Shown: positions 14,881 to 24,335, counted from the stretch's first letter. The stretch: 36,798 nucleotides of DNA from an uncultured Bacilli bacterium (GCA_944371905.1 CALVYA010000012.1:1-36798), one strand, 5' to 3'. Made by a program: numbers and translations. The notes: generated from the letters alone by a model not told the origin.

Positions 14881-16605
14881 TCACTCCCCTATTCTTAATA
14901 ACCTTATTTGATTTGCTATTTTTGATTTTTCTAGATCATCCGTCTCTTTTTCCATTAATTCGTTTAATCTTTTTATCTCTTGCTTTACATTATACGACTT
15001 AATCACTTTGATAAAATCATTCACTGCTTCATCACTAATATTATTATTATCCATATAACTAATAATATTATTATAAAGGTCTAAGAGTTCTTTTTTGTCT
15101 ATTAAATAGGTATAAAAATCCGCTATTTCTATCTTGCCATATTTCTTATAATAATATTCAATTTCCGTCAATAAGTATCTAGGTTTTTGATTGATAAAAT
15201 ATAATGATTCCTCTTGAAATAATTTTAAATATTTCTGGTTTATTAAAATCGCATAAATCATTCCATATACTGCTTTATCATACATTGATAGCTTATTATT
15301 TAATTTTTTTTCTTCTATTATTATATCTCTTGGCCTCTTCTTCTCTAAATACCCACTTAACCTTTTTTCTAGGGTATTATAACTCAAATTGGTCTCTAAT
15401 GCAAGTTTTTTTAATATTATTTCTCGCCTTATTTCATCCTCTATGAAACTAGCTTCTCGAATTACGGAATCTATATAATGAGATAATTCTAAATCGCTAT
15501 TAAAATTAACTCCTTTTTTTAAGGATTCTAATTTAAAATCACTAAAACTAATAGCTTTATCTATAAGATCTAAAAATTTATCTTTCCCATACTTTAATAT
15601 ATATGTATCAGGATCATCATCATTCATAAGGCGAATTACTTTTAAATTAATTCCTACTTTTTCTAATTGTTCACCTACAGATAAAGTAGCCTTTTGACCA
15701 GGATCATCTCCATCCAAACACAAATATACATTATACGATAATTTTTTTATTAGATTGGTTTGTTCTTCGGTTAAAGCTGTTCCCATAATAGCTACTACAT
15801 TTTTTACTCCAATAGAAAACGCCCTAAAAACATCCATATATCCTTCCATAATAATGACATATTTATTACGTCTTGCCTCTTCTTTACAACGATAATAATT
15901 AAAAAGAAGATTCCCTTTTTTAAAAATTTCTGTTTCTTTCGTATTTACATATTTATGATCACTTTGTTTATTATAAATACGCCCTGAAAATGCGACTGTT
16001 TTTCCATTAATATCTTGAATAGGTACCATGATCCTATTAATAAATAAATCATGTTGATTACTAGATAAACCTATTTTTTCTAATGTATACAAATCATATC
16101 CTTTTTTAGTTAATACTTTAGTAAGGGAATCCATACTATCCAAAGATAGCCCTATTTCAAATTCTTTTATGATTTCCTCTGTGATATTTCTATTTCTTAA
16201 ATATTCTTTTGCTTTTTGGCCATCTTTAGTATTAATATTATTTTGATAAAATTTATTGGCTAACTCATAAATTTCATATAACTTATCATATTTAGTAGTT
16301 TTTCTTGTTATGGAATGATTACTAATCGTAATTCCTACTTTAGAAGCTAAAAATTCCACTACATCTTTCATATCCATATGTTCATAATCTCTTACAAAAG
16401 TAAAAACATTTCCACTAGCCCCACAAGAGAAACACTTATATATTTGTTTCTCACGTGATACACTCATGGATGGATTTGTATCATTATGAAAAGGACATAC
16501 GCCAAAAAAGTTACGTCCTTTTTGTACAAGAGGAACATACTCACCTATTAAATCAACAATATCAATTTTTTCTCTTATTTCATTAAAAATATTTTGATTA
16601 TTCAT
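14881..16605 (-). CDS. dnaG: DNA primase
   Basis: Makes RNA primers at the replication fork. The N-terminal zinc finger shows CPFHND and CFSCGASGN (about 32-58). The RNA polymerase core contains the DnaG motif [20 protein letters not shown], and the TOPRIM domain shows [15 protein letters not shown] and LDGDDPGQK with its acidic metal ligands. The C-terminal helicase-binding domain is present but divergent. Length, 574 residues, is normal. The ATG at 16605 is chosen because GGAGG lies seven bases before it; the frame remains open to 16638 but lacks a better signal. First gene of the operon with rpoD and trmK. Confidence 0.95.
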   Translation of the reverse strand: MNNQNIFNEIREKIDIVDLIGEYVPLVQKGRNFFGVCPFHNDTNPSMSVSREKQIYKCFSCGASGNVFTFVRDYEHMDMKDVVEFLASKVGITISNHSITRKTTKYDKLYEIYELANKFYQNNINTKDGQKAKEYLRNRNITEEIIKEFEIGLSLDSMDSLTKVLTKKGYDLYTLEKIGLSSNQHDLFINRIMVPIQDINGKTVAFSGRIYNKQSDHKYVNTKETEIFKKGNLLFNYYRCKEEARRNKYVIIMEGYMDVFRAFSIGVKNVVAIMGTALTEEQTNLIKKLSYNVYLCLDGDDPGQKATLSVGEQLEKVGINLKVIRLMNDDDPDTYILKYGKDKFLDLIDKAISFSDFKLESLKKGVNFNSDLELSHYIDSVIREASFIEDEIRREIILKKLALETNLSYNTLEKRLSGYLEKKRPRDIIIEEKKLNNKLSMYDKAVYGMIYAILINQKYLKLFQEESLYFINQKPRYLLTEIEYYYKKYGKIEIADFYTYLIDKKELLDLYNNIISYMDNNNISDEAVNDFIKVIKSYNVKQEIKRLNELMEKETDDLEKSKIANQIRLLRIGE

Positions 16606-16626
16606 ATGCCCCTCCAAACTGATATT

Positions 16627-16657
16627 ATTATATCGCAAAAATACATTTTTTTAACAA
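16627..16657 (-). promoter_or_regulatory. Possible promoter of the dnaG operon
   Basis: Minus strand TATAAT (16632-16627) with TTGTTA 19 bases upstream (16657-16652). A 5-bp hairpin (GTGAA / TTCAC) followed by six T overlaps the -35 area and may be a weak terminator. The -10 box is perfect, but the spacing is poor. Confidence 0.35.
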
Positions 16658-16759
16658 AAAAGTGAAATAATTGATACTTCACCTTATAAAAATAATAATT
16701 ATGATCTTTTATTTTCTTATCTATTAGTTCAATAGAGAAATGTTTTAGTGAATATTAAA

Positions 16760-16788
16760 TATAAAAACCGAAGTAAAAACTTCAGTTT
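16760..16788 (-). terminator. Terminator of short TasA-like gene
   Basis: Minus strand AACTGAAG (16787-16780) pairs with CTTCGGTT (16773-16766), followed by TTTAT. One G-U pair; the hairpin starts at the stop codon. Confidence 0.65.
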
Positions 16789-17311
16789 AATAACTTTGCG
16801 TAAATATAAAGGATAATGTAATTGGTTTATCAAATTCTATCGCTACTGTGGAATCCAGTTCATAGGATACTTTTATTTTGAAATTTACTACTTCTCCTGC
16901 TTCAATTACATCCCCTAAATTCAAACCTTCTACTTCGTATTTAATCGCATCTTTAAATGGGGAAGATAAATACAAAATATTACTCAATTTAGCATCTAAT
17001 GTACCTAAATTAGATATTTGAACATCATAAGTAATAGCGTCCCCTGGTGCTACAAAATCAACATAAAATGATGCATAAGTAGATGTATAATAAGGAATAT
17101 ATCTACTCTCTGCCTTACCTATTTTTTCTCCTTCGGCAATACTAGTAAATTCTACTTTCCATCTAGCATCTCCCTGATTATCTCCTTCTCCTGGCTTGAT
17201 AAAATGATCATTATCATAAGCTAAAACAATGATAGCTGTTATCATAATAGCAATTACTATTAATAAAACCACGATTACTTTATTTTTAAGGCTCTTACTA
17301 TTATCAGTCAT
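16787..17311 (-). CDS. Membrane-anchored TasA-like protein
   Basis: A 174-residue protein with a short basic N terminus, one membrane segment (about 11-31, VIVVLLIVIAIMITAIIVLA) and an outer beta-rich domain. Motifs RWKVEFTSI, VAPGDAITYDVQISNLGTLDA and KDAIKYEVEGLNLGD line up with the N-terminal region of the large surface protein at 10521. This places it in the TasA/camelysin-like group normally exported through SipW-type signal peptidases in Bacillus. It lacks the C-terminal 300-residue domain of the larger protein. AGAGGTGAG precedes the ATG. A perfect 20-bp palindrome fills its promoter spacer, so expression is probably controlled. No SipW gene is visible nearby. Role in matrix or surface fibres is inferred only. 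Confidence 0.7.
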   Translation of the reverse strand: MTDNSKSLKNKVIVVLLIVIAIMITAIIVLAYDNDHFIKPGEGDNQGDARWKVEFTSIAEGEKIGKAESRYIPYYTSTYASFYVDFVAPGDAITYDVQISNLGTLDAKLSNILYLSSPFKDAIKYEVEGLNLGDVIEAGEVVNFKIKVSYELDSTVAIEFDKPITLSFIFTQSY

Positions 17312-17335
17312 AAACTCACCTCTATTATTACTTTA

Positions 17336-17365
17336 ATTTTACTATTAAATTTAATAGTATGTCAA
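17336..17365 (-). promoter_or_regulatory. Promoter with 20-bp palindromic operator
   Basis: Minus strand consensus TTGACA (17365-17360) and TAAAAT (17341-17336) with an 18-base spacer. The spacer is filled by the perfect palindrome ACTATTAAATTTAATAGT (17341-17358, extended one base on each side to 17340-17359). A dimeric repressor bound here would block RNA polymerase at the TasA-like gene. The divergent murL promoter lies about 45 bases away. Confidence 0.6.
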
Positions 17366-17401
17366 TAATTTGTCATTTACATTATGATTAATTTACATAT
17401 A

Positions 17402-17410
17402 TGATATAAT
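17402..17410 (+). promoter_or_regulatory. Extended -10 promoter of murL
   Basis: TGATATAAT, a TG plus one base before a perfect TATAAT (17405-17410), 37 bases before the ATG. No convincing -35 box at the normal distance; the TG extension can compensate. Confidence 0.5.
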
Positions 17411-17447
17411 TATATTTGTAAATGAATATTTTTTAGTAGGAGGAATT

Positions 17448-18812
17448 ATGGCAAATTATCAAGTATTAAGAGAAAAATACCCTACTATTACTTATAAAAA
17501 TTATGAAATCATAAATAATAGTAATTCTCTTAAAGTTATTTATACCTATATATTAGGAGAATATACCTTTACTCCTAGTGTAACTATTTCTAAAAAATAT
17601 ATTACAAATTCTAATATCAATCATAACTTTTTAGAAATGTTATTTTTTAATTATGGATTAGTAAATATTATTAATTATTATAAATTAAGTTGTCCTAAAG
17701 AAATTATCATCGAAGCAGCATTTATAGATCAAACGCAAATAAACTTTTTCAAGAAACTAATATTTAACGGATTAAGTGAATATTTTTATCGTAATAAAAT
17801 AGATCTATCTTACGATGAATTTGTTCAATTTATAATCAAAAGTGATAAAAAATTCAAATTTCACATAGACGACAAATTTGATGGTAATTTAATTTTGATT
17901 GGTGGAGGAAAAGATTCTATTGTTAGTTTGGAACTTTTAAAAGAAGAACAAGAAAAAAATTTATGTTTCTTATTAGAACGTAATATTTATCCTAAAAATG
18001 CCCCATCATATAATTCTATCTATCAAGCAGGATACACAGATGATGATATTGTTATCTTTGATGCCGAAATTGATAATCTTTTATTACAGTTAAATAAAGA
18101 AGGCTTTTTAAATGGGCATATTCCTTTTTCTTCTCAATTAGCATTTGCTAGTTACATTATGGCCTATTTAAATAATAAAAAATATATTATTGTCTCTAAT
18201 GAAGCTAGTAGCAATGAAGGTAATATAGAGGGAAGCAACATCAATCATCAATACTCTAAAAGTATAGAATTTGAAAGCGATTTTAGAAATTATTGTGAAA
18301 AATATCTTTCATGTCATATCGAATACTTTAGTTTATTAAGACCCCTATTAGAAATACAAATAGCTAAAATATTTGCAAAATATCCTAAATATTACCATAT
18401 TTTTAGAAGTTGTAACCTAAGTAGTAAAAATACTGGAACTAATTGGTGCTGTAGTTGTCCTAAATGTTTATTTATCTTTATTATCCTAAGTCCTTATATT
18501 AATTTAGAAACGCTTTCTAGCATTTTTTCTACTAATCTTTTGGAAAAGCCAGAATTATTAAATACTTTTATAGAACTATTAGGATACTCTTCTAATAAAC
18601 CTTTTGAATGTGTTGGAACTTTTGATGAAGTAAGATATGCATGTAACAAAACTATCCGTAACTTAACACAAGAAAATAAAAAACTACCTTATTTATTAAA
18701 ATATTATCAAGAACACTATAATCATAATGATAATATTCAGCTAGAACAATATTTCAATCCAAATAATTATGTACCAAAGAAATATATTGAAAAATTAAAA
18801 AAGGAGTTATAA
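17448..18812 (+). CDS. murL: UDP-MurNAc-L-Ala-L-Glu epimerase MurL
   Basis: A 454-residue protein that resembles MurL, which converts the terminal L-Glu of UDP-MurNAc-L-Ala-L-Glu to D-Glu in an ATP-dependent reaction. Visible marks are an N-terminal region of about 140 residues, then LILIGGGKDSIVSLELL (about 147-163) resembling an ATP-pyrophosphatase PP-loop, SNEASSNEGNIEGSNINHQY (about 247-266), and a cysteine cluster CCSCPKCLF (about 340). The ATG has AGGAGGAA before it. It is followed two bases later by a MurD-type ligase, the pairing known for MurL and MurD2 in Xanthomonas. The assignment rests on motif pattern plus this neighbour. If wrong, it is still an adenylating enzyme acting with the ligase. 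Confidence 0.75.
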   Translation: MANYQVLREKYPTITYKNYEIINNSNSLKVIYTYILGEYTFTPSVTISKKYITNSNINHNFLEMLFFNYGLVNIINYYKLSCPKEIIIEAAFIDQTQINFFKKLIFNGLSEYFYRNKIDLSYDEFVQFIIKSDKKFKFHIDDKFDGNLILIGGGKDSIVSLELLKEEQEKNLCFLLERNIYPKNAPSYNSIYQAGYTDDDIVIFDAEIDNLLLQLNKEGFLNGHIPFSSQLAFASYIMAYLNNKKYIIVSNEASSNEGNIEGSNINHQYSKSIEFESDFRNYCEKYLSCHIEYFSLLRPLLEIQIAKIFAKYPKYYHIFRSCNLSSKNTGTNWCCSCPKCLFIFIILSPYINLETLSSIFSTNLLEKPELLNTFIELLGYSSNKPFECVGTFDEVRYACNKTIRNLTQENKKLPYLLKYYQEHYNHNDNIQLEQYFNPNNYVPKKYIEKLKKEL

Positions 18813-18814
18813 CT

Positions 18815-20176
18815 ATGCTTAATGAAATCGTAAAAGAATTTGAAAATAAAAATATCGTTATTTTAGGATTTGGAAAAGAAGGAAAGTCTACTTATCAATT
18901 CATTAGAAAATATTTAAAAGATATCCATCTAACCATTAAAGATAAAAACGAAGATATAACCAAAGATCCACTCATTCAAAATGATCCTAATTTAACTATT
19001 CTTACAGGAGCAACCTATTTAGATAATTTGGAACAGTATGACTTAATTATGAAAACTCCTGGAATATCTTTTAAAGATATCGATACTACCTTAATTAGAA
19101 ATAAAATATCATCGGAATTAGAAATTCTTTTAAAATATTATAAAAAAAATATTATTGGAATTACTGGTACTAAAGGGAAAAGTACTACTTCTTCTTTAAT
19201 TTATGAAGTATTAAAGAAGAATAAGAAAAAATGTTTTTTACTTGGTAATATTGGAATTCCTATTTTTGATTTTATAGAACAAATTGAGCCGGATACCTTA
19301 CTAGTAGTAGAAATGTCCTCTCATCAATTAGAGTTTGTTACCTACTCACCACATATTGCTATTATGACTAATTTATACGAAGATCATTTAGATCATACCA
19401 ATAGTGTAAATGATTATTATCAAGCAAAATTAAATATAGCGAGGTTTCAAGATAATAATGACTTCTTAATTTACTATAAAGGATGTTCTACTTTAGATAA
19501 GTTAGTTCCAAAATTAAACATATCCTCTAACATTTTACCAGTCGATTTTAACGATCCTTCGAATTATAGTTATTGTGATAATAAGAATATTTATATTCAT
19601 CATAAAAGAATATATGATGTTGATAGTAAAAGAAATTTAATTGGAAATCATAACTTAATTAATATTATGCTAACTCTTACTCTTAGCCATTTACTATCTT
19701 TAGATAATACAAAAACCTGTGATGCCATTAATCACTTTAAACCATTAGAACATAGATTAGAAAAAGTAGGAACATTCCATCATATTACTTATTATAATGA
19801 TGCGATTGCTACGATTCCTGATGCTACTATAAATGGAATAGAAGCTTTAGGCAATGTAAATACATTAATCTTCGGAGGATTAGATCGAGGCATTAATTAT
19901 AAAGCATTTATTAAATATTTAAATCAAGCTAAACTTGAAAACTTAATATGTATGCCTACTACTGGTCATAAAATAGCAAATGAATTAATAAAAATTCATA
20001 CTAATAAAAATATATATTTAGTAGATACTTTAGAAGAGGCAGTTCAAAAAGCAAAACTAGTCACGAAACCACATACCATTTGTTTGATGTCACCTGCTGC
20101 TGCTAGTTATGAATACTTCAAAAATTTCGAAGAAAAAGGTAATGCTTTTAAAAAATTAGTCAAAGAAATAGAATAA
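18815..20176 (+). CDS. murD2: UDP-MurNAc-L-Ala--L-Glu ligase (MurD2 type)
   Basis: A 453-residue Mur ligase that adds glutamate to UDP-MurNAc-L-alanine in the cytoplasm. The N-terminal Rossmann-like part starts VILGFGKEGKST. The ATP loop is GITGTKGKSTT (about 110-120), the central domain has EMSSHQLEF and TNLYEDHLDHT, and the C-terminal domain has EHRLE, YNDAIATIPDATINGIEAL, GGLDRG and SPAAASYEYF. Ordinary MurD takes D-Glu. The adjacent MurL-like epimerase suggests that this one is the L-Glu-using MurD2, with MurL inverting the residue afterwards; that substrate choice is inferred from context, and the DAIAT stretch differs from the DSKAT of typical MurD. AAAGGAG lies in the end of murL, so translation is coupled. 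Confidence 0.82.
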   Translation: MLNEIVKEFENKNIVILGFGKEGKSTYQFIRKYLKDIHLTIKDKNEDITKDPLIQNDPNLTILTGATYLDNLEQYDLIMKTPGISFKDIDTTLIRNKISSELEILLKYYKKNIIGITGTKGKSTTSSLIYEVLKKNKKKCFLLGNIGIPIFDFIEQIEPDTLLVVEMSSHQLEFVTYSPHIAIMTNLYEDHLDHTNSVNDYYQAKLNIARFQDNNDFLIYYKGCSTLDKLVPKLNISSNILPVDFNDPSNYSYCDNKNIYIHHKRIYDVDSKRNLIGNHNLINIMLTLTLSHLLSLDNTKTCDAINHFKPLEHRLEKVGTFHHITYYNDAIATIPDATINGIEALGNVNTLIFGGLDRGINYKAFIKYLNQAKLENLICMPTTGHKIANELIKIHTNKNIYLVDTLEEAVQKAKLVTKPHTICLMSPAAASYEYFKNFEEKGNAFKKLVKEIE

Positions 20177-20190
20177 AACTATTTCTTTTA
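20162..20190 (+). terminator. Terminator of murL-murD2
   Basis: AAAGAAATAG (20162-20171), 7-base loop, CTATTTCTTT (20179-20188), then a short T-rich tail. The first arm includes the last codons and stop of murD2. Confidence 0.6.
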
Positions 20191-20191
20191 T

Positions 20192-20221
20192 TTGACATAA
20201 TATACCATCTTGTGGTATAAT
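20192..20221 (+). promoter_or_regulatory. Consensus promoter with inverted repeat
   Basis: TTGACA (20192-20197) and TATAAT (20216-20221), 18-base spacer, near-perfect. The inverted repeat TATACCA (20201-20207) / TGGTATA (20213-20219) with a 5-base centre lies across the spacer and the -10 box, a likely operator. Confidence 0.7.
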
Positions 20222-20259
20222 GTGAAAGCTGTACTCAAAAAGGAGGCTTAAATTTTTTT

Positions 20260-20760
20260 ATGCAAAACAGTCAAGAAGATTTGTTGTTAAGTACTTTAGA
20301 ATCACGTAGTGAGGATTATTTTAATCAAAAATGTAAAGAACTTTTATACCTTTGTGGGAAAGATAAATTGTGTGAGCACACTAAAACTCCTCATATCTTT
20401 CAATACTTCTTTACAAGCGCAGTTTTATCTTCTGAAGGAATTAATCACGCTTTACTAAAAAAATACTATCTTTCTTCTCATAAAGAAACAGAAGTAACAC
20501 GTGCATTAGATGAACTTCTTAAAGAAGGAAATATTAAAGCTGCAAATGATATGTTAAATTTTCATAGTACTGCAAGAAGTGAAATCTTAGGTATTTATAT
20601 TGATAATATTAATATGCCTAATACTCAGTTACTAGTAGAAAACTGTAATAAAGAAGATTATGAAACACTTAACAACACTTTAAAAGGTATTGATCGTTTC
20701 TATCAAGGTAAACATCAAAGAACATCAACACCAGTAGTATTAAAAAAGAGCTATAAATAA
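20260..20760 (+). CDS. Hypothetical 166-residue protein
   Basis: A soluble, charged protein of 166 residues, with no signal peptide or membrane segment. Two cysteine-containing stretches near 25-40 (QKCKELLYLCGKDKLCEH) are followed by helical segments with ALDELLKEGNIKAANDML and a polar C terminus. I do not recognise a family. It has a near-consensus promoter with an operator-like repeat, and an AGGAGG 13 bases before the ATG, longer than usual and separated by a run of seven T; no other in-frame start lies closer. It ends one base from the convergent mutM stop codon and shares a terminator with it. The short length and strong promoter suggest an abundant regulated protein. Confidence 0.7.
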   Translation: MQNSQEDLLLSTLESRSEDYFNQKCKELLYLCGKDKLCEHTKTPHIFQYFFTSAVLSSEGINHALLKKYYLSSHKETEVTRALDELLKEGNIKAANDMLNFHSTARSEILGIYIDNINMPNTQLLVENCNKEDYETLNNTLKGIDRFYQGKHQRTSTPVVLKKSYK

Positions 20761-20780
20761 TTTATAGTTCTTTTTCTTTT
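20742..20780. terminator. Shared bidirectional terminator, both stop codons inside
   Basis: A 15-bp stem (20743-20757 with 20761-20775, one G-U on the plus strand) around a 3-base loop TAA, flanked by A and T runs. It overlaps the stop codons of the 166-residue protein and of mutM, which converge with one base between them. Confidence 0.8.
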
Positions 20781-21595
20781 TGACAAAAAGGACAATAATA
20801 AGTTCCTCTTCCTCCTACTTTTATTTTAACAATGATATTACCACAGTTTAAACATTTTTCGTTTTCACGGCAATGAACATATAATTCATTTTGGAATCTT
20901 CCTGTAACTCCTAAATCAGAAGTATAACTTCTAATCGTAGTACCTCCCTGTTTGATTGCTTTTTCTAGTACTTTTTTAGTATTTTCAATGATGTTAGATA
21001 GATCTCTATCTGTTAGCATACTTGCTTTTGTAAGTGGGGAAATATTACTTAAAAAAAGTATTTCATCCGCGTATATATTTCCAATTCCTGTAATAATTTT
21101 TTGATCTAAGATAACTGATTTAATTGGCAGTTTTTTATTTTTATATTTTTCCTTTAAATAAGAAGGAGTTAACTTTTTATCCCATGGCTCTAATCCTAAT
21201 TCTTTCATAGGACGTGCTTCCTGCAGTTTATCTTTAGAAACTAACAACATTTTACCGAATTTTCTAGTATCTTGATATCTTAAATCTGTATGATCAGAAA
21301 AACTAAATATTACATGTTCATGTTTCGTTATTTCATCACTTTCTTTTTTCAAAAAATATTTTCCTTCCATTCTTAAATGAGATAACAAATAATAATCATC
21401 TAAACAAAAAATCAACCATTTTCCCAATCTAGTAATATCATGAATCGTTTGATTTTTAATTTGTTTTTTAAATTCATCACAAGAAGGATATTCTATAATT
21501 CCACTATATCGAATGGTAACGTTTTTTATTGTTTTATTTAATATTTTCCTTTTTAAAGTTTCTTTTACTGTTTCTACTTCTGGTAATTCCGGCAT
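20762..21595 (-). CDS. mutM: Formamidopyrimidine-DNA glycosylase
   Basis: Excises 8-oxoguanine and formamidopyrimidines and nicks the resulting site. The N-terminal MPELPEVETV provides the catalytic Pro2 and Glu3. LRMEGKYF and the DNA-binding RKFGKM lie in the middle, IGNIYADEILF marks the helix-two-turn-helix, and the C-terminal zinc finger has CLNCG and CPFCQ (about 248-271). Length, 277 residues, is normal. It starts 8 bases after polA, with AGGTGA close to the ATG, so the two repair genes form one transcript ending in the shared terminator. Confidence 0.97.
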   Translation of the reverse strand: MPELPEVETVKETLKRKILNKTIKNVTIRYSGIIEYPSCDEFKKQIKNQTIHDITRLGKWLIFCLDDYYLLSHLRMEGKYFLKKESDEITKHEHVIFSFSDHTDLRYQDTRKFGKMLLVSKDKLQEARPMKELGLEPWDKKLTPSYLKEKYKNKKLPIKSVILDQKIITGIGNIYADEILFLSNISPLTKASMLTDRDLSNIIENTKKVLEKAIKQGGTTIRSYTSDLGVTGRFQNELYVHCRENEKCLNCGNIIVKIKVGGRGTYYCPFCQKEKEL

Positions 21596-21603
21596 AACTT
21601 CAC

Positions 21604-24216
21604 CTACTTTGCATCATACAAATTTTTTCCTGTACTGATTTCTACTTTTAAAGGTACATCCAATTGATAAGTATTTTCCATAATGTTCTTTACTATTTTT
21701 GTTACTTCTTCTATCTCATTATTTAAAGTATTAATAACTAATTCATCATGTACTTGAATTAACATCTTACTTTTTAAATTTTTCTTTTTAAATTCTCTAT
21801 ATATTTCTACCATAGCCTTCTTTAAAATATCCGCACTACTACCTTGAATAGGTGTATTTAAAGCAATTCGTTCTCCACTACTTCGTACCATATAATTCTT
21901 ACTGTTTAATTCTTCGATCGAACGCTTGCGATTCATAATAGTCTTAACATAGCCTTTATCATAAGCATCTTTAATTACTTTATCCATATATACCTTTATT
22001 TCTGGATAAGTATTTAAATAATTATCAATAAATTTTCTAGCAGTGGCATAATCAATATTTAAATCTTCTCCTAAACCAAAACTACTAATTCCATATAGAA
22101 TTCCAAAATTAACAGCTTTGGCTTGATAACGCATATCTTTAGTTACCATCTCTTCACTAACTCCAAAAATATCACTAGCTGTTTTTGTATGAATGTCTTT
22201 TCCCTCTTTAAATGCTTCAATTAAGTTCGTAGCTTTTGCCATATGTGCAAAAATACGCAATTCAATTTGAGAATAATCAGAAGATAATAACAAAGAATCC
22301 TCTTCTGGGACAAAAGCTTTTCTTATCCATTTACCATAATCTTGACGAATAGGAATATTCTGTAAATTAGGATTAGAAGACGAAAGACGTCCAGTTCTAG
22401 TTAAAGTCTGATTAAACATGGTATGAATTTTACCATCTTCATGTACTTCTGCTAATAATCCAACTACATAATTATTATTTAATTTAGATAAAAGACGATG
22501 TTCCATAATAGCAGGAATAATTGGATGAATATCTATAATTTTATCTAATATTTCTTTACTAGTAGAATAATTTTCTGATTTTGTTTTTTTAGGATAAGGA
22601 ATACCTAAATGTACAAATAATACTTCTGCTAATTGTTTAGGAGAAGAAATATTGAAATCCATTCCAGCATATTCATGAATCTCATTAGTTAAAATTTCTA
22701 TTTTAGCTTCTAGTTCTTTTCCCATATTTTTCAAAAATTCACAATCGATTCTAATCCCTGTAATTTCCATATCTGCTAATACAAAAGCTAAAGGTATCTC
22801 AATATTAGAATACAACTCATAGGCTTCTTCTTCTTTTAAGGAAGAAATCATCTCATCTTTATAATCATAAATAAATCTAGCTTTTTTTATAATATTTTTT
22901 ATATATTTATCTTCTTCAGGCATTCTCAACTTATTAGGGTTACCAAAAGAATCAAGATAAAAATCCACTTTACATCCTTTATTATTCATTAGATAAGCAA
23001 TATCATCTTTAACATTTTGATTCAACAAGTATCCCGCTATCATTAAGTCGTCTTCTAAATTATTAATTTTAATTCCATATCTAGTTAAAACTACTATTAA
23101 TTTTTTTAAATCATAAGTATATTTGGAAATATCGGATTCTAAAAAATTAGGATTTTCTTTTAATACTGTAAAAGGAATATAATAGGACTTTGCTCCATCA
23201 TAAATTCCTATTCCAATAGGTGTATCCTTGTGGTAATTATATCCCAATGTTTCTAAATATATAGAATAATTAGAAGCGATATTAATATTTTTTAAATCCT
23301 TAACTATTTCATATTCAACATCTTCTTCTATATTTTCTCTAATAAATTCTTTTTTTATATCTACTTTCTTTAAAAGAGAATAAAATTCCAGTTCTTCTAA
23401 TATTTCTATATATTTTAAAGCATCAATACCACGATATTTAATTTTATCAAAAGAAGTGTCAATAGGAACATCTTTATAAATAGTAGCTAAATCATAACTC
23501 ATAAAAGCATTCTCTTTGTCACTAGATAATTTATCATGTAATTTTCCTTTTACAGAATCCAAATGATTATATAAATTTTCTAAAGAACCATATTCTTTTA
23601 ATAGAGTAATTGCTGTTTTTTCCCCTATTCCTTTAACTCCTGGGATATTATCAGAAGCATCCCCCATCAAAGCTTTTAAATCAACCATTTTTGCTGGTTC
23701 AACTCCATAGGTATTCAAAAATTCTTGTTTATCCATCCGAATAAATCCTGTTGGTTTTAATAACTTCACATCTACTTCGTCGCTAATTAATTGTAATAAA
23801 TCTTTATCACTACTGATGATAGTAGCAACAAAATCTTTATCTTCATCTACTTTTTTAGCAAAAGTACCAATAATGTCATCCGCTTCATAATTATCGATTT
23901 CATAATAGGTAATTCCCATGGCTTCCACTAGTTGTTTAGCAATAGGAAATTGTTCTTTTAATTCATTAGGAGTCTCACGTCTTCCGTCTTTATAAGTTTC
24001 ATATTTATCATGTCTAAAAGTTTTTCCCTTATCAAACGCAATCATAATATATTCAGGATTTTCTTCATTAATAATTTTATTAATCATATTGATAAATCCG
24101 TATAAAGCATTGGTAGGAAAACCTTTGGAATTTTTCATGATCGTACCAGTATAAGCCGTTGCATAAAAACTTCTAAATAAAATGTTATTCCCATCAATTA
24201 GTATTACTTTTTTCAT
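21604..24216 (-). CDS. polA: DNA polymerase I
   Basis: Fills gaps and removes RNA primers. The 870-residue protein has an N-terminal 5'-3' exonuclease domain (about 1-290) with LIDGNNILFRSFYA, YEADDIIGT, ISSDKDLLQL and LMGDASDNIPGVKGIG. A middle 3'-5' exonuclease-like domain (about 300-470) lacks the acidic DxE set and is probably inactive, as in Bacillus. The polymerase domain has motif A SSDYSQIELRIFAH, motif B RYQAKAVNFGILYG and motif C IQVHDELVI. AGGTGA precedes the ATG. A -10 box TATAAT lies just upstream. Followed by mutM in the same direction, a common repair-gene pairing. Confidence 0.97.
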   Translation of the reverse strand: MKKVILIDGNNILFRSFYATAYTGTIMKNSKGFPTNALYGFINMINKIINEENPEYIMIAFDKGKTFRHDKYETYKDGRRETPNELKEQFPIAKQLVEAMGITYYEIDNYEADDIIGTFAKKVDEDKDFVATIISSDKDLLQLISDEVDVKLLKPTGFIRMDKQEFLNTYGVEPAKMVDLKALMGDASDNIPGVKGIGEKTAITLLKEYGSLENLYNHLDSVKGKLHDKLSSDKENAFMSYDLATIYKDVPIDTSFDKIKYRGIDALKYIEILEELEFYSLLKKVDIKKEFIRENIEEDVEYEIVKDLKNINIASNYSIYLETLGYNYHKDTPIGIGIYDGAKSYYIPFTVLKENPNFLESDISKYTYDLKKLIVVLTRYGIKINNLEDDLMIAGYLLNQNVKDDIAYLMNNKGCKVDFYLDSFGNPNKLRMPEEDKYIKNIIKKARFIYDYKDEMISSLKEEEAYELYSNIEIPLAFVLADMEITGIRIDCEFLKNMGKELEAKIEILTNEIHEYAGMDFNISSPKQLAEVLFVHLGIPYPKKTKSENYSTSKEILDKIIDIHPIIPAIMEHRLLSKLNNNYVVGLLAEVHEDGKIHTMFNQTLTRTGRLSSSNPNLQNIPIRQDYGKWIRKAFVPEEDSLLLSSDYSQIELRIFAHMAKATNLIEAFKEGKDIHTKTASDIFGVSEEMVTKDMRYQAKAVNFGILYGISSFGLGEDLNIDYATARKFIDNYLNTYPEIKVYMDKVIKDAYDKGYVKTIMNRKRSIEELNSKNYMVRSSGERIALNTPIQGSSADILKKAMVEIYREFKKKNLKSKMLIQVHDELVINTLNNEIEEVTKIVKNIMENTYQLDVPLKVEISTGKNLYDAK

Positions 24217-24335
24217 TCTATCACCTACAAATATTATAACATTTAAATAATAAAAAAAGAAGAATTATCTCCTTTCATATCTCATGATTATTAAATTTAT
24301 AAATATCAATTTAATATATTTTTTTTACTAAATCA

